Positions 49,877 to 62,500 of a stretch of DNA of 64,000 nucleotides are shown in pieces (the first letter of the stretch is position 1; each line of letters begins with the position of its first letter). A program made the translations under genes and the position numbers. Where the stretch lies: the NCBI RefSeq assembly GCF_001625305.1, contig NW_017803898.1:1005118-1069117 (forward strand), read 5' to 3'. The DNA is from Branchiostoma belcheri (taxonomy: Eukaryota > Chordata > Leptocardii > Amphioxiformes > Branchiostomatidae). Under the pieces are notes generated by a model. That model had not been told where the DNA came from and made no database searches. It saw only the letters and a list, made by a program, of their open reading frames with translations.

Positions 49877-50206
49877 CTTTCTTAAAAGTCATCTTCAAGC
49901 CAACTTTGGAAGGGACAAACATTTTCTGGCTGGCAAGTCATTCTGACAAATACCAAAAAACTTCCCTCCCAACATCTGCTTGGAGACTGGTTAGGCCATA
50001 CTGATATGATCAGTATGATTACATGGATGACATCCTCTGTGCACCAAAAAACCGATGCATTCAGAAAAAGTTGCCTTCGTGATCAAGTTTTTTTAGGAAG
50101 GTCAAGCAAATGGCTGAACGCACAAATCATGGTATGCCAAACAATAAAGTCTTCATTTTTGTTCTTTCACATCTTCATTGACTTTGCAAGCAAACTTGGT
50201 GCAGGC

Positions 50207-50482
50207 AAGTGGTAATTTGAGCAGTTTCATTATATCTTCCTTTAATCTCCAAGCAGATCATACGGTGGCAAGGCAGTATCCATTGACCAGAGGAGTGGCC
50301 ATTAGCCACCAAAGTTACAGTGCAGTACAAGGCAGTATCCATTGGCCAGGGAGTATCCAGTAGCCACTGTAACTTTGGTGGCTACTGGACACTCCTCTGG
50401 ACAATGGAAACTGCCTTGCCACTGGGTGATCTGCTTGGAGATTAAAAGAAGATATCATATGAAACGGCTCAAATTACCACTT
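50207..50482. mobile_element. Long inverted-repeat element with TCTCCAAGCAG-MITE core
   Basis: The core 50243-50444 has TAATCTCCAAGCAGATCA ends and inverted GGTGGCAAGGCAGT blocks. The inverted symmetry continues outwards through AAGTGGTAATTTGAG, giving about 75-bp arms. Unlike other members it shows no 9-bp direct duplication at the core edges. Confidence 0.75.
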
Positions 50483-50543
50483 GAGATTAATCTTCTTTTC
50501 CTTCTGACCTCTTTCATCATACAAGGACCCAAAGAAACAGTAT

Positions 50544-50643
50544 GGGTATAGAATTTTCTCCTTACACAACCAGTAAGGTTCTCACCTGCTTACGTTTCGA
50601 GGTGAGAACCTTACTGGTTGTGTAAGAAGAAAATTCTATACCC
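50544..50643. mobile_element. Short palindromic element
   Basis: Near-perfect arms of about 45 bp (CTTACACAACCAGTAAGG core) around a small loop. No coding capacity. Confidence 0.65.
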
Positions 50644-50761
50644 TAAGTATCTTCCAACCTGATAAAATTATTTACGGGAAGAAACAGTATGGTAACTAAG
50701 TTTTGAAAATTGATGTGTGTTTGGATGTCACCCATATAATCATGTCAGTGTGGCCTTGGTT

Positions 50762-50861
50762 TAGCCTGGTTACCAAACCTATTATAGCTCCTGAGTCCTA
50801 CATCCTATTTGCGGAGAGGATGTAGGACTCGAGAGCTATAGTAGGTTTGGTAACCAGGCTA
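50762..50861. mobile_element. 100-bp MITE with perfect 9-bp target duplication
   Basis: Termini TAGCCTGGTTACCAAACC and GGTTTGGTAACCAGGCTA; flanks GCCTTGGTT at 50753-50761 and 50862-50870. Related ends occur at 49788-49876 and in the tandem repeats at 10448. Confidence 0.85.
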
Positions 50862-52699
50862 GCCTTGGTTCAAACACAAACACAGTAAGACTCATCACAA
50901 GCGAGGTATCTTTCCTGCAATTTTATTTGTTCCAGCTATTTCTACTACTTAGAGAATAATCATGTGTTAAGCATTCATTAGTTTTAAATTTAAAGCCTTC
51001 TGTACCACGCCGAAGTCAGGTGACCCCGGAGTCGACCAATAAACCACTCACCTACGCTCCAGTCTTAGCCAATCACAGAAGCCCAAGAAAGAGACGACAG
51101 AAGCAAGGTACTATGGGAAAGGAAGAAAAAAAAATAACGCCCTACGCGGCTTTTCAAGAAACAATTTCTATACTCCCTTTTGAACTTACTTACCACCAAG
51201 GCTGGCGACTCTACGATCAAACAAAGTTTGAGGGGATAAAATGTAAATAGGAGAGAGGTGCTTACAATTATTACACACACTACCACCTATACCCATATAT
51301 GCTTCTACTGAAATCGGCCTGGTCACTAATATTGTTAATAACTTGTGCACAATTAAGCGAATCCTGTCTAATTTCCATGTGTACGTTCAGGGATATAAGC
51401 ATGGGGGTTACACATAAGCGCTTGCCGGTGAATGCGTCAAAAATAACTAAAAATCTTAATTTTAAAAAGTTGAAGACCTTGCTTTCAGTTTTTTGTTTTT
51501 CAATTGATTGTAGTCCAAGACAACGAGCCCCCTCCTCAGAGAGTGTCGTTGCCTTTTAGAAGTCCAAGTTCGTCGTAGATCTAGTAGCGTCTTTTTTTTC
51601 TTTCATCCATTCAAAGATAGAAGTCCAAATTCCTTTTTAAGGGTAGTCAATGAGACATGGTCTTAGTCCGCCAAGTCCGTTTGGGGGCGGGGTCCTTTCC
51701 AAGCCAGTCTATTGGTGGTTGCCCCGGTGCTTCCTCTCCTGTAAACATAAACAACGAGGGTAGTAAATACAAACAAAGCAGGTCATAACATACATGCACT
51801 ATGCAATAGTATACTCTGTACACATGCACTATGCAATACACTGTAAACATATGCTGTATTCTGCTGTATTAACAAAAACAGTTTAATAATTCAAAATTCT
51901 ATGACAAGTCGACGTCAGAGCTTTTCAACATTTCTTAGATTTTTTCTCCAAACCTACAGGGACCAGTGCTTATTCAAAAGATTGATTCAAAGATTTTGTA
52001 AACACAAGTCGTTTATTATTCATGACATTGTTTTGAAGATTACTATCGTGAAATATACGCACTACTCATTACATGAAAACATATGCTGTCTTCAACTGCA
52101 TTGCAACAAAAACAGTTTAACAACCTGTACATTTTGCACACATATTTTATATCAATAAATTGGAGAAAGAAGTACATTTGTTTGGTACACAAACTGAACA
52201 GTGTCTCTTACATTTTTCACTCCTGCAACAGAAATGAAAACATAATGGAAAACGATTTTACAAGCAGGGCTCTCCCCAAACAATGAAACAAGGGTGCTCC
52301 CCCTCTCCCCAAAATCATAGCACCTTTCCCAAAATGTTCACATTTAGGGTTGCGGGTTTTCTCTCAGTATTTTCATGGAAAGTTGCTGATTTTTTTTCCC
52401 GCAACATCAACCGATTAGGGAGCACCTCTCCCCTAAAAATTTCTGGGGAGACTCCTGATAAGGTTTTGATCACTCACTCATGCAAAAAGCAACAACAAAC
52501 TGCGTACAAAATGAGTCAGGGCCACATATCTGCTTAGCAAGTCATTTTGATGGTGATAAAATATTCAGCCTTTGCTAATCCCCTGTGGATTAAAGGATTA
52601 AGATCCATCATATCCAGCTGGACTGTCTGACAGGGTGACATTGAGAATATTAATGTACTTTTCAGGCCAAGGTTTAACATGCAAGGGTGGCAAGATATT

Positions 52700-52719
52700 N
52701 NNNNNNNNNNNNNNNNNNN
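52700..52719. other. Assembly gap (20 N)
   Basis: Twenty N bases interrupt the large YTHDF exon. Twenty is probably a nominal gap size: at least the YTH-domain coding sequence of roughly 0.6-0.9 kb should follow in the same exon and is absent beyond the gap. Confidence 0.98.
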
Positions 52720-55700
52720 CATGCCGGAGGGGGCGGGGGTGCCTGCTGAGGGGGTGGGGGCTTCTTTGGAACATTTTTGCCGTCCCAGGTTCCAATGTCC
52801 ATGTTGTGTTTGATGGGCGGAGGCGGCATGACCGCCCCGGACGTCCCGCCCGCAGTCTTAGGTTTCGCTTTCGGCTGCGGGATGGCGGGCTTGCTCGCGA
52901 TGGAGGCCCACGAGACCGGTTTAGACGGCGCCGTGGTGGTGGTAGCTGACGTCCCGTTGGTCTTGGCGGCCGAGCTAGCGGCCGTAGCATCCCCGTGTCC
53001 AGCCTTATTCCCGTTCTGACTCCCTGCGGAGCCTGATTGTGCCTTGTGTCTGAGCCTCCGAGGTAAGTCCAGTCAGCCTTGTCTACCGACTTCATGCCGT
53101 GTCCGGGAGCCTTGTTAGTTGGTACGTCCGTTGGTCCGTTACTCTGGTAGGGGTTGGGTCCATTGTAACTCGGACACGGGGGGTTGGTAATAGTCATACG
53201 CAGTCTGGGCCTGGCTGCCACCCCCGCTGGCACTTTGGTTCTGTCCCGATCCCTGGGGCCACCCGGAGCTGCCCCAGTCCGTCCCACCAACCGGTTGGGG
53301 AAAGAAGCTGAACCCAGTCTGGTTAAAGTACGGCGGCGTGCTCCCCAGGGCATTCCCAGTCGGCGGGAACATGGCGTCCTGTCCGTAGTGCTGCTGGTCT
53401 CCACCGTTGGGCCAGCCGAAGGACATGGGGTCTCCCGTGGACCACTCCGTACTGCTGAGGTACGGGAAGGACATGGAGGGGTAGTAGCTGGGCATGTACG
53501 GGTCCGACATCGAGGTGCCGTGAGCCATCGGCGTGGATCCTGCGTAGGCCTAAAGACAAACAACACACAGTCAGGTAGGGCAACAACAAAATGCAGAATT
53601 CTGTCAAGTTTCTCCCCAAAAAATGAAGCTCCCTCTCCTCAAAATCCTAGCACATCTCCCAAAATGTTAGAATTTAGGGTTTTTTCTTAGCATTTCATGA
53701 AAAGTTGCTGATTTTTTCAATGATCCTGCGTAGGCCTGCACACAAACAACACACAGTCACTAAGGGCAACAACAAATCAGTGATTGCAGAATTCTGCTAA
53801 GTGTCAAGTTTCTCCCCAAACAATGAAGCAAGGGTGCTCCCCTCTCCTCCAAATCCTAGCATATCTACAAAAATGTTTACATTTAGGGTTTTCTCTTAGC
53901 ATTTAATTAAAAACTGCTGATTTTTCATCAATCTTTAGAATTTCTGGAAGTCTTTGAAACTTTTTTTTTGCAGATTTTAATTATTGTAAGTTTCTCCATT
54001 TCCTTTAATGCATTTTCCCTACTGGCACCTAGCTCGTAGTAAATAGCTCCTAATTACTATAATGAAGCATACTAATGAGCAAAAAGTAGGACAAATAGAT
54101 TTGCACTAAGGCCTAAATTTTCATGTTTTCCATAACAAAACAAGTCTATATAAATGTACTTCAGTGTAATTTTATTTCATTAAGTACATTTAGTACTTTG
54201 GACGTGTACCTAGATTTTACAAAAAACTGTCATCTCTTTCCCAGCTTTGTATCCCCCTCCCCTTGACCACTTTTTGGAACAGTCCTGAAAGGTCACTAGT
54301 TGCCTAGCAACTAGAAAGGACAGAGTACTTCTTGCCATCCAGGTGTGTTTTGACAATAAAGCTGACAAAACACTGAACATGGGCTCCCACAATACATTGC
54401 AAAACACACATACACTGATACAGGGCCTGAAATCTATTTTCCGAACATGAGCACTGGTGCCCTAACCCAAAAATTTTAGGTGCACAGAAAAAAAATCCCC
54501 CAAGGGCAAAACACTGGGGCCTGTCAGGGATTTGAACCCCAAACCTTTAGATTCTCAAGTCATTTATGCTACCCACAAAGACCACCTTGCCACTAGCCTC
54601 CATAGCATGCCAACAACTGGGGGGTTTCGGGGTCTTCGGGAGCTTTTTTTGTGCTATTTTCTGATTGCATGTAGACAACATAGCCAGCCTGGTTGAATTA
54701 CCTCCGTTTTTAGAACTGAGCTAATCAGAAAACAGCCGAAGACCACCAAAACCTTCAGTTCTATAAGCCTGCTACGGAGGCTACTTGCCACCCTGTTCTG
54801 TATATTATTACACACAGGATACAAGAAGAGTCCTAGAGATAGCTTGATGTGAGAGGATCAGCTGTAGTATGAGCTGTGAGTGTTCTTGTGCCATACTCCA
54901 GACTGTATTACACCAAAGGAGGTTTCACTCAGCATCATAGTGCAGGGGGGCCCAGGGGGATTTTTTTTTAATCCCAAACTGTTTTATTTCATAACAATTT
55001 CACATAAAAGAGAACACATAATAAGATTAAAACTATACATAATTCAGATGTTCATTCTGAATGTCATACTTTGTATAAAAAATAATTCAAAAACTTATTT
55101 AAAAAAAGATAGATTTTAAAAATGGTAGAAACATATTCCTCCATTTTATTCCATTCAAGTAAATATGTGTACCTTTTTCTATTAAAAAAAGAAGAAGCTT
55201 CTATTATATGTAAAAATATATAGAACCCCCCTTCCCAACACTGGCCTCTTCAATATAATTAAGAACTTCTCTCATGTTATACTTATAGAAACTTTCTAAT
55301 GACAGTGCGCCGTCTGGTGCACTAATAACTCTGAGTACTTTCCTATCAAACTGCATACATAATCATCCACCCAGGTGTTAAAATACCATCCTCGCACCTA
55401 TTAATTTCAACATCTCACTCCTAAAAAAAGATAGATTATAGTAAACTTGTAATATGGAGAAGCTAGTATGCAAGTCACGGTGAATTTCTATTCAACTTAG
55501 TTCAAGCAGTTACCAGATTATGTAACAATACCTGAAATTTTATGTTGTGAAGCTCAAGTTTAGTTCATGGTATTGGATTTGTCATACAAAAAAACCTACT
55601 GTACTTCATGTATCTCATATGCTCATGTAAAAGATTTCGGTTCATATAGTCCTGTTCATATTGTCATATAGTCCTAAATTGATTAGACCCTGTAAAGTGT

Positions 55701-58700
55701 TTTAATCCAAGGTTTCTGCGTTTTGGGAGAGTTAAAAAAATTAGACATTGACATAAAATCCCTAGGAAAAAAAGCAACAGAGCATGCCATCCCAGTTTCT
55801 TTTCAAGTCCTGCACTACTTTGCTGCATACAAAACGTTCTAAAATCTCCCTGCATTTCTAGGAAGACCCCAGACTTTGGCCGACATTTTTGCACTGAGCT
55901 CTCATATTATCAGGTACAAAAGGCCAGACTTTGGACCGTACCAAAGGCAAGGTGTGGCAGGTGTTGCCGTTATCTTGTGTTTTGTAAACACGGGTATATA
56001 CAGGGCCAAAGTCCAGTCGATCGCACATTCTTTGGGACACGTCATCGCAATACCAGGTACAAGTATTTACCTTTTAGATTGGGCGCAATTATATTGATCA
56101 ATTCAGACTTATTCTAGCCAGAATACTCTGAAGTCTTAAAACTTTTTCAGTGGCCTCTACACTGTAAATTCATCATTTCATGACACACCAAACATGTTTA
56201 TACTTTTAAATGTATCATTTCAGTGTACTTACTATAGAATTGTTTCACCTGCAAATTTAAAACATCGTAAAAATGTCCTTTTCTACCTCACTGTAAAATA
56301 TAACCCCCACGTAAGTAAATGAATTTACAGTCGTTGGCCCCTAACGTTCATATCACTTCAATCTCACCATTTTTCACAGCTTGCTCATTCAAACAGCCTG
56401 ATTCCAGATGTGAGTGGACTTTTAAGTACAGAATAATTTGATTAGGAACGTATTAGGCATGAAAAATAGGCAAAACGTCACAGTATGTTGATGACTTTCT
56501 TGTACTGATAATAGTGTTCAATGCTGAATATTTTACCTTGTTACAAGTTATATAACCTTTCTGCATATGTATGTGTTGAGTTTCAAAATGTCAGCCACAT
56601 ATTTAAATGACGCCGCTGTTGCAAAATTAACAGTACATACATGCATACATCATATATACATATCCGGGCTTTGACAGTCTGTGACAAAATTACTAATTTA
56701 TGCCAGTAACCCTTGAAAGTTTTGACGTTTTTCGACAACCAGAAGAACTTCGTTCACAAAACTTGAACTGGAACACAAATTTGGGTTTCTAGGAGCAAAA
56801 AAGGAAGTTTAAAACACTTAGTAAGCCTAACAATTCATGCCACAAAGGGCCTTTCCCATATGGTTACTGAAAAATTGTGTCAAAATGTGCTTGTTAAATG
56901 CTTGCACCCATCTCACTAGTGTTGTTTATCATATTGGAGTGTTAAACTCAGTGATAGCCAGGAATATTTGAATCTGCATGTATAATAGTTTATGCAACTC
57001 CAGTCATGCACTCATAGTTTATAAACATCAGGCAAAATTATTGGTCTGAGACTTCAAGGTTCAATCAACCAACTTGCTTTCAAGTTGTTTGTAAATGATA
57101 CATGTATTGATGCATCGTTTGTTTGGGAATGAAACAAAGCGATAACCTAAAACTTTGAGAAAGTAAAGCTTTATGATTTTGTTAGTCTGTGTTGCATAGA
57201 TGATTCAAGAACTGAAACTTGTACCTAACTTCTTTAATTTCTATAAGCTTTCTCACTTTCATGAAAAAAAAACAACAACTGAAAACCAGGATTGCTGTTG
57301 CTTATAACTGGCATTGTTTTCAAATTCACATATTCAAGATTTTTTATTTTAAATAACACATGGCATTTAATGATATATCAAGGATGTACAAAATCTATTT
57401 CATTTTACTATGTTTGTGTATGCATGCCTCACTGATTATTGTCTGGGAACTTTTGGTAACCTATATAGTAAAAAAGTATTGTTCAAACTAATTTGATGTA
57501 AGTAATTACTAGTTGTCTGCAGGCAAAATATGTGCCCCCCTCCCCAAAGTTAGCCACTTCCTTTCTATGACTAACTTTTAGAAGTCGTGGGATGTGAATT
57601 CTGCAATTTTGTTTTATAAATGTGGTCATAATAGCAAAGTAAAATGTTTGTAAAATAACTACAACATAAATGAGATTTTAATATGTGGATGTTAAAGCTT
57701 AAAACAACTTGTTGACATAGTACTGTAAAATAATTTGCAAATTCGCGTACAACAAGGGGATTTTATTTTGTCAAAGATGACTCAAAAGCAGAAACGTCAT
57801 CATCATGAAATTATGGTTGGGTTATTTGAATTTCATAAGTTGGAAAGATTTCAAATAAGCTCAACATTTAAGGGTAAATCTGTCAATTCTTTTCGTAAAG
57901 TTTAGTCTAAAAAGTTACAAGTATGGTAAAAACTTGGAGTTATGTAAGTGAAGTTTCAGGTGCTATTTTTCACCAAATTTCCTACATAAACGTATTCGTG
58001 CAATAATCAAAGTAAAAAAATAGGAAAAAATTGGGTAAAAAAGAGGTTATTTTTTATGAATTATGAATGGGAATCCAACAGTTGTGGGTCAATATCTGAC
58101 GATCATTTTCGTAAAGTTTAGTCTAAAAAGTTACAAGTATGGTAAGTTTTAGGTGCTATTTTTCATAAAAATTTCTACATAAGGGCATCCGCTTACAACT
58201 GAACGTAAATATGTGTAAAAATTGAGTAAAACTGAGGTTATTTGTGATGAATTATGGATGGAAATCCAACAGTTGTTTGGGCGGGAGGGTCCGCATAGTT
58301 TTACCGGGCCGGAAAGCTGAGTTGGCCCGGGCAGCTACCGGCACTGGTCACGCCGAATTACCGGGCAAAACCTACCTGTCCAGTTTGGTTGTTGTGAAGG
58401 TAAGGCTCGAATTCCTCGCCTTTGCCACTCTCCTTCGGATTCACGGGTCCATTCTGTGCAACTGTCGTTAAAGAGGAGACAAAAAGGGGGAGATTTTGAT
58501 TAAACAAAACCTGAAACGCAGACGTAATTTTCGTCACTACCAGGAAGCTACCACGCAGACGTCAGAAAAATACGGCGGTAAAAAAAGTGAGTTCTCACCT
58601 TTATTTCCTTGTGATTTGGGCCTCTGTGGTTGACAGCACGTCGGTTGAGAGGGGAAAGAAAGAGCACAACGGGCTGTTAGTGGTTCTTGCGGAAATACGT

Positions 58701-58800
58701 GGGAAAAAACTATCTGGCAACGCAGGGAGACAGAAAAAAGGACACGGCCATATCGACGGCCGCCATGACACATACATACCTGATCGACGCTGGCAGACAT
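52720..58800 (-). CDS. YTHDF: YTHDF-family m6A reader, N-terminal half; YTH domain missing at an assembly gap
   Basis: Exons 58800-58780 (MSASVDQ), 58623-58599 (RPKSQGNKG), 58461-58376 (VAQNGPVNP to [12 protein letters not shown]) and 53549 down to the N gap. The start, [60 protein letters not shown] and [15 protein letters not shown] all follow the vertebrate YTHDF1-3 order. YTHDF proteins bind N6-methyladenosine in cytoplasmic mRNA and promote decay; the N-terminal low-complexity part drives condensation. The C-terminal YTH domain (about 200 residues) is not found on either side of the gap. Two compensating frameshifts disturb the segment from about 53180 to 53040: an extra base in the G6 run at 53178-53183 and one missing base near 53030-53075. 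Both outer segments are in the same frame, so sequencing error is the simplest explanation. Confidence 0.88.
53536..53930. repeat. Tandem duplication spanning the YTHDF exon 4 acceptor
   Basis: GATCCTGCGTAGGCCT (exon start plus acceptor) recurs at 53721-53738, followed by matching intron sequence including CTCCCCAAACAATGAAGC. A third partial copy of the intron part lies at 52268-52395, left of the assembly gap. Confidence 0.8.
54523..54590 (-). repeat. tRNA-like fragment
   Basis: The minus strand holds GGGGTTCAAATCCC (B box) preceded by TTGAGAATCTAAAGG, resembling an anticodon arm. Adjacent to the hAT-like MITE at 54594. Confidence 0.4.
54594..54783. mobile_element. hAT-like MITE, TAGCCTCC-TIR family, copy 2
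   Basis: Same family as 19430-19623 in opposite orientation. Perfect 8-bp target duplication CTTGCCAC on both sides, the length expected for hAT elements. It lies in intron 3 of YTHDF. Confidence 0.85.
57880..58275. repeat. Two-copy intronic repeat in YTHDF intron 3
   Basis: Units share TTTTCGTAAAGTTTAGTCTA and AAAGTTACAAGTATGGTAA and end GAATCCAACAGTTGT or AAATCCAACAGTTGT. Non-coding. Confidence 0.75.
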
Positions 58801-59249
58801 CGTACGAAAACGCCGTCTAAATCCCCCTGAATCCTCCAAGTTTCCCAACAGAAAAAGTCTCTAGTCTGTAAAGAAGTGTCCTGCGGTGGGCTAGCGGCGT
58901 TGGAGCGTCGGAAAATCCTGGGAAAGGGGAAGTGTTACGAAGGGAGTGGATCACAGAACAATGGCGGACCAGACATGTGCCTCGCTCCCGCTCCCACGTC
59001 ACGTGACGCTGGCCTGACCTCGCTGACGTCATCAGCACCAAATTTCCCTTCTTTCCGCCGACCCAAATTTTTTCATCAACCAAAAAACGTCTCAAAGTCA
59101 AATAAGCATAATTATCTATCCACAAAACTCGTCTTTTTACTAGAACTTGACTCAAACTTTACATACAAATACTGCGTCACCTCGCAACGTGACGTCACGT
59201 AATTAAGGTAAGGGTCATAGCCTTAAAATTTACCCTGGATTCCAAGCGA

Positions 59250-59321
59250 GCGTTGGTGGTGTAATGGTCAGCATTGTTGCCTTCCAAGCAGTAGATCCGG
59301 GTTCGATTCCCGGCCAACGCA
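59250..59321 (+). tRNA. tRNA-Gly (anticodon TCC)
   Basis: A 72-nt cloverleaf. The acceptor stem GCGTTGG pairs with CCAACGC, followed by discriminator A. D arm contains GTGTAATGGTC (A box); anticodon loop CTTCCAA places TCC at 59283-59285; T arm contains GGTTCGATTCC (B box). A run of T follows from 59329 as a pol III terminator. No intron, no 3' CCA in DNA, as expected for a eukaryotic gene. Confidence 0.95.
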
Positions 59322-59469
59322 GCATTGAATTTTTGCCTTTTTTTCTTTAATTACTAGTTTTTCTACTTTACATTTCTAACCATCAATATCTTTTGCTCTG
59401 TCTCAAACTTTTGCACCATCTATGCCCAATTTCTCTTTTTAGTTATAACATTACTTGGTCATTCTTACC

Positions 59470-59563
59470 TAATCCCCAAGCAGATCTTTTGGTGGGGGTA
59501 AGACAGTGTCAAATTGGCCACTCTGTATCCATTTCCCCCACCAAAAGATCTGCTTGGAGATTA
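59470..59563. mobile_element. MITE, TCTCCAAGCAG-TIR family, 94 bp
   Basis: Termini TAATCCCCAAGCAGATC and GATCTGCTTGGAGATTA with inverted TTTTGGTGGGGG. Perfect 9-bp target duplication ATTCTTACC at 59461-59469 and 59564-59572. Confidence 0.88.
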
Positions 59564-59572
59564 ATTCTTACC

Positions 59573-62500
59573 TTCTTTTATTCATTCTCAGATTGTAGAA
59601 TTAAAACTCTATATTCTACATGCATACAACTATCACACTATGTAAAGCATTTTTTTAAATTACATGGTTCCAACTACCAAATAATCTTATAATTTGAAGA
59701 CCTGGAGAATCCAAAATGTTGAATGGCTTTGTAGAATAGAAACTGCAATGTTGGAGAGTTACAAATGCAAACCTCGGCCTCCTGAATTCCCCCCAATGTC
59801 GACCACTAATTCTTGCTGGCACCTGGCCCATTTCCATGTCTGACCTTTCCACCCATCATTCTGCCAGCCAATCTTTCCCACCCATGTGCTATCAACCTAC
59901 TCTGTCCACATACACGCAAATCCACCCAAAACAATACTCCCACACCCTGCAATAGTATTCAACTTCAGCAAACATGCACAATCCAATCAACTACTACTTG
60001 ATACCAGAAAGGAAACAGACACACTGGTTGATAGTTTGCAAAACACCAATGATTTTTTAATTGATACACATACAGGTCCTTGGGGCTCTAGTTGTATTTT
60101 ATCCATATACAGCATGTACAGATCAGGCCCACATTATATGTATATACTGCACATACTAACACTACCATACAAAATGCTACATCCCTACTATTCCCTCAGA
60201 ACCTTTATCAAACGTACCTAGGGCCTAAAATAATGTCAAAAAAACAAGCCAAAACAACTACCCTTTATATACTTGTCGGAGGGTATTATTACACCAAAGC
60301 AATTTCTTAATCTTCCGATTGTTCAGTCGTTTTTTTGGAAAAGAAAAAAAATAGCAATGAAAACTTTAGCTAAACGAAAACCTAATTTAACCTTCTTTGT
60401 CATCTACGTACCACACTTAGAAATCAATCGCTAGTTTCCGTTATTATTCGACGTTTTAAGTTTTTTTTTCCTCAGCTTTAAAACTCATCAAAATTTGGCT
60501 TTTACAGTAAAAGGCCTAGGTACCCAAGATTCAAGTTTTCAATGTACCGAATATTGTCACTATCGTTGCCAGGAAGGCAAGCAATACCAACAACAGTAAC
60601 ATTGCCAACTTTCTAACCCATTTCTACACTCTATTTCATTATACATGATTTTTTAGTCACGTTTACCAAAGTACAAAACATTCAACTACAGTTAGTAGCA
60701 GTAATCACAATATTAACAAGTTAAATATCAAGTTATACCGTGCAATTATTAAGGTGGATTTTCAAATTTGACTTCCATTTTTTTTTCAACGATGGTGCAA
60801 GTATCAACATACAAGGCAAGAAGCTATTCTGTTTTTTTTGTTGAGTATGAAATTTGCTATCCTCCTTTAGTACAAAGACCCAATCTATTCATCATACAGG
60901 CAAAATTAATGTACACTTTTGACAAACTATGTGCATGTGTCTGTACGTTTGTTCACTGGTTTGTACATGGGCAAAAAAGGGGGTGGGGGGCGAATAAAAC
61001 TCATTGCCTAGCATCACATTTACAAATGTACAATGTACAATTTAAAGTTGCAATCAACTATGCCTTCTTCACAAACTACTATTGATATTACAATAAAATA
61101 TGTATCATAATATATGTATATCATTCCACGAAAATATAAACCTAGGCATATCTGGCGGTAGCAATCTACAGGTACAAAATGCGACTGTATATATGTAGAT
61201 ATAAAAGTTACACGAAATGAAAAAAGTGTGTACATAACCATTGTTACACATGACTATAGCTACATTTTTACCATGTTAAGTATTAACAGTTTTCACACAA
61301 ATACTTGGTATTAGTTTCTCACTCCTAAACTCCGAATATAAACCCCAAAAAGACATCTTCACAAACACCACGAGGAGGTAAAATGCACATCAAGGCATGC
61401 AAGACAACGTTTGGGAATCAAACCCACGTTTTCTGGTCCTGTCCACGCACAAAAGCGGAGCGTTATTTTTCTTTTTATAACCAACATCCAGTTTTCGGAA
61501 AATGGCCCATAAATACATGTACAATAGTTCAGCCTGGAGTGATTGGAAGCATCGTAGATTTTATGTATATTTTCCCCGCAAAGAGGAAAGCTGGCCTGTC
61601 CAGAAAAAACGTACGAACATGTACACGTGGCGAATTCAAATATACATACCTCGCTATACAACGCCAGCTCTAGAGTGACTGTACACCCAAAGTAGCCCAA
61701 AAAACACCGGGCGCAAGGTTTTTTTGTCCAGTAGTATTATAACGTACAAGTCCAGAAAAAATTTGTAGTCACAGATTTTGGTACAGGAGTTCGTATTATT
61801 CGTTATGTACACTGAGTAGATCTCGTTCAGTCTAAAAGAGGTTATTACAAAAGAAAGAAAAACAAAAAAAAAAAACACCAAAACGTTCTTGTTGCGAGTC
61901 AACAGTAGCACCGAGGGACAAGCCACGTCTTTTAACTACTGTACACTACTACAGGACCCAGGAAAAATTGTCTACCAAAATCATCCGACTGCACTTACAA
62001 ATGTGTATGTACATATGTACTGTGGATCAATTCATGGAAGCATACAGGGACCACGTTACACAAAATTTCCAGTCGAAAAAGAACAAGTAATTATACAGCT
62101 ACAGAAACAGCGACAGTTTGGGACAAAACTAGTACAAACACGGTAGTAAGTAAGTACACGAGGGATGCCTTTCCCAAAAGGGGTCCAAAACTTACAGGGT
62201 TTCTTGATTTTTAACAGATTTTGGGAAAACACATGCAGCATGACAATACACAGTGATCTAACCAAACGGCCCGTACAATACTAGTGGTAGATCGACTTGT
62301 TGTTTCTAGACTGCTCCTTTAGTTCACACTCATGTTTTTTTTAGTTTTGGAAGACCAGGACACAAAAAGAAGTGTCGGGAAAGAATCATTCTTTAACGTT
62401 TCGCTGGAGACAGTCAACTTTTGGCACAGATGTTTCTTTCGGTTTGACGTGAGCACTCGAGAAAGAATAAACCACAAGAAAAGCTCACTTTTAAGAAACA

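Larger units (their letters stand above)
49471..52699. other. Transposon-rich interval left of the YTHDF gap
   Basis: Contains four inverted-repeat elements (49.8-50.9 kb) and the repeat at 52268-52395. A possible small terminal exon lies at about 51738-51650 on the minus strand (acceptor TGTAAACAG-like, frame ending TKTMSH) with no partner exons. No YTH domain is encoded. Confidence 0.45.

Noticed and set aside
51650..51738. Possible terminal exon on the minus strand (frame ending TKTMSH)
   Set aside because: It has an acceptor-like edge and a stop, but no upstream exon in the interval to 52.7 kb and no family match.
49471..52699. Search for the YTH domain left of the assembly gap
   Set aside because: No frame with the conserved Trp pocket residues or the expected KDFDWN and GHFCGVAEM words was seen on either strand.
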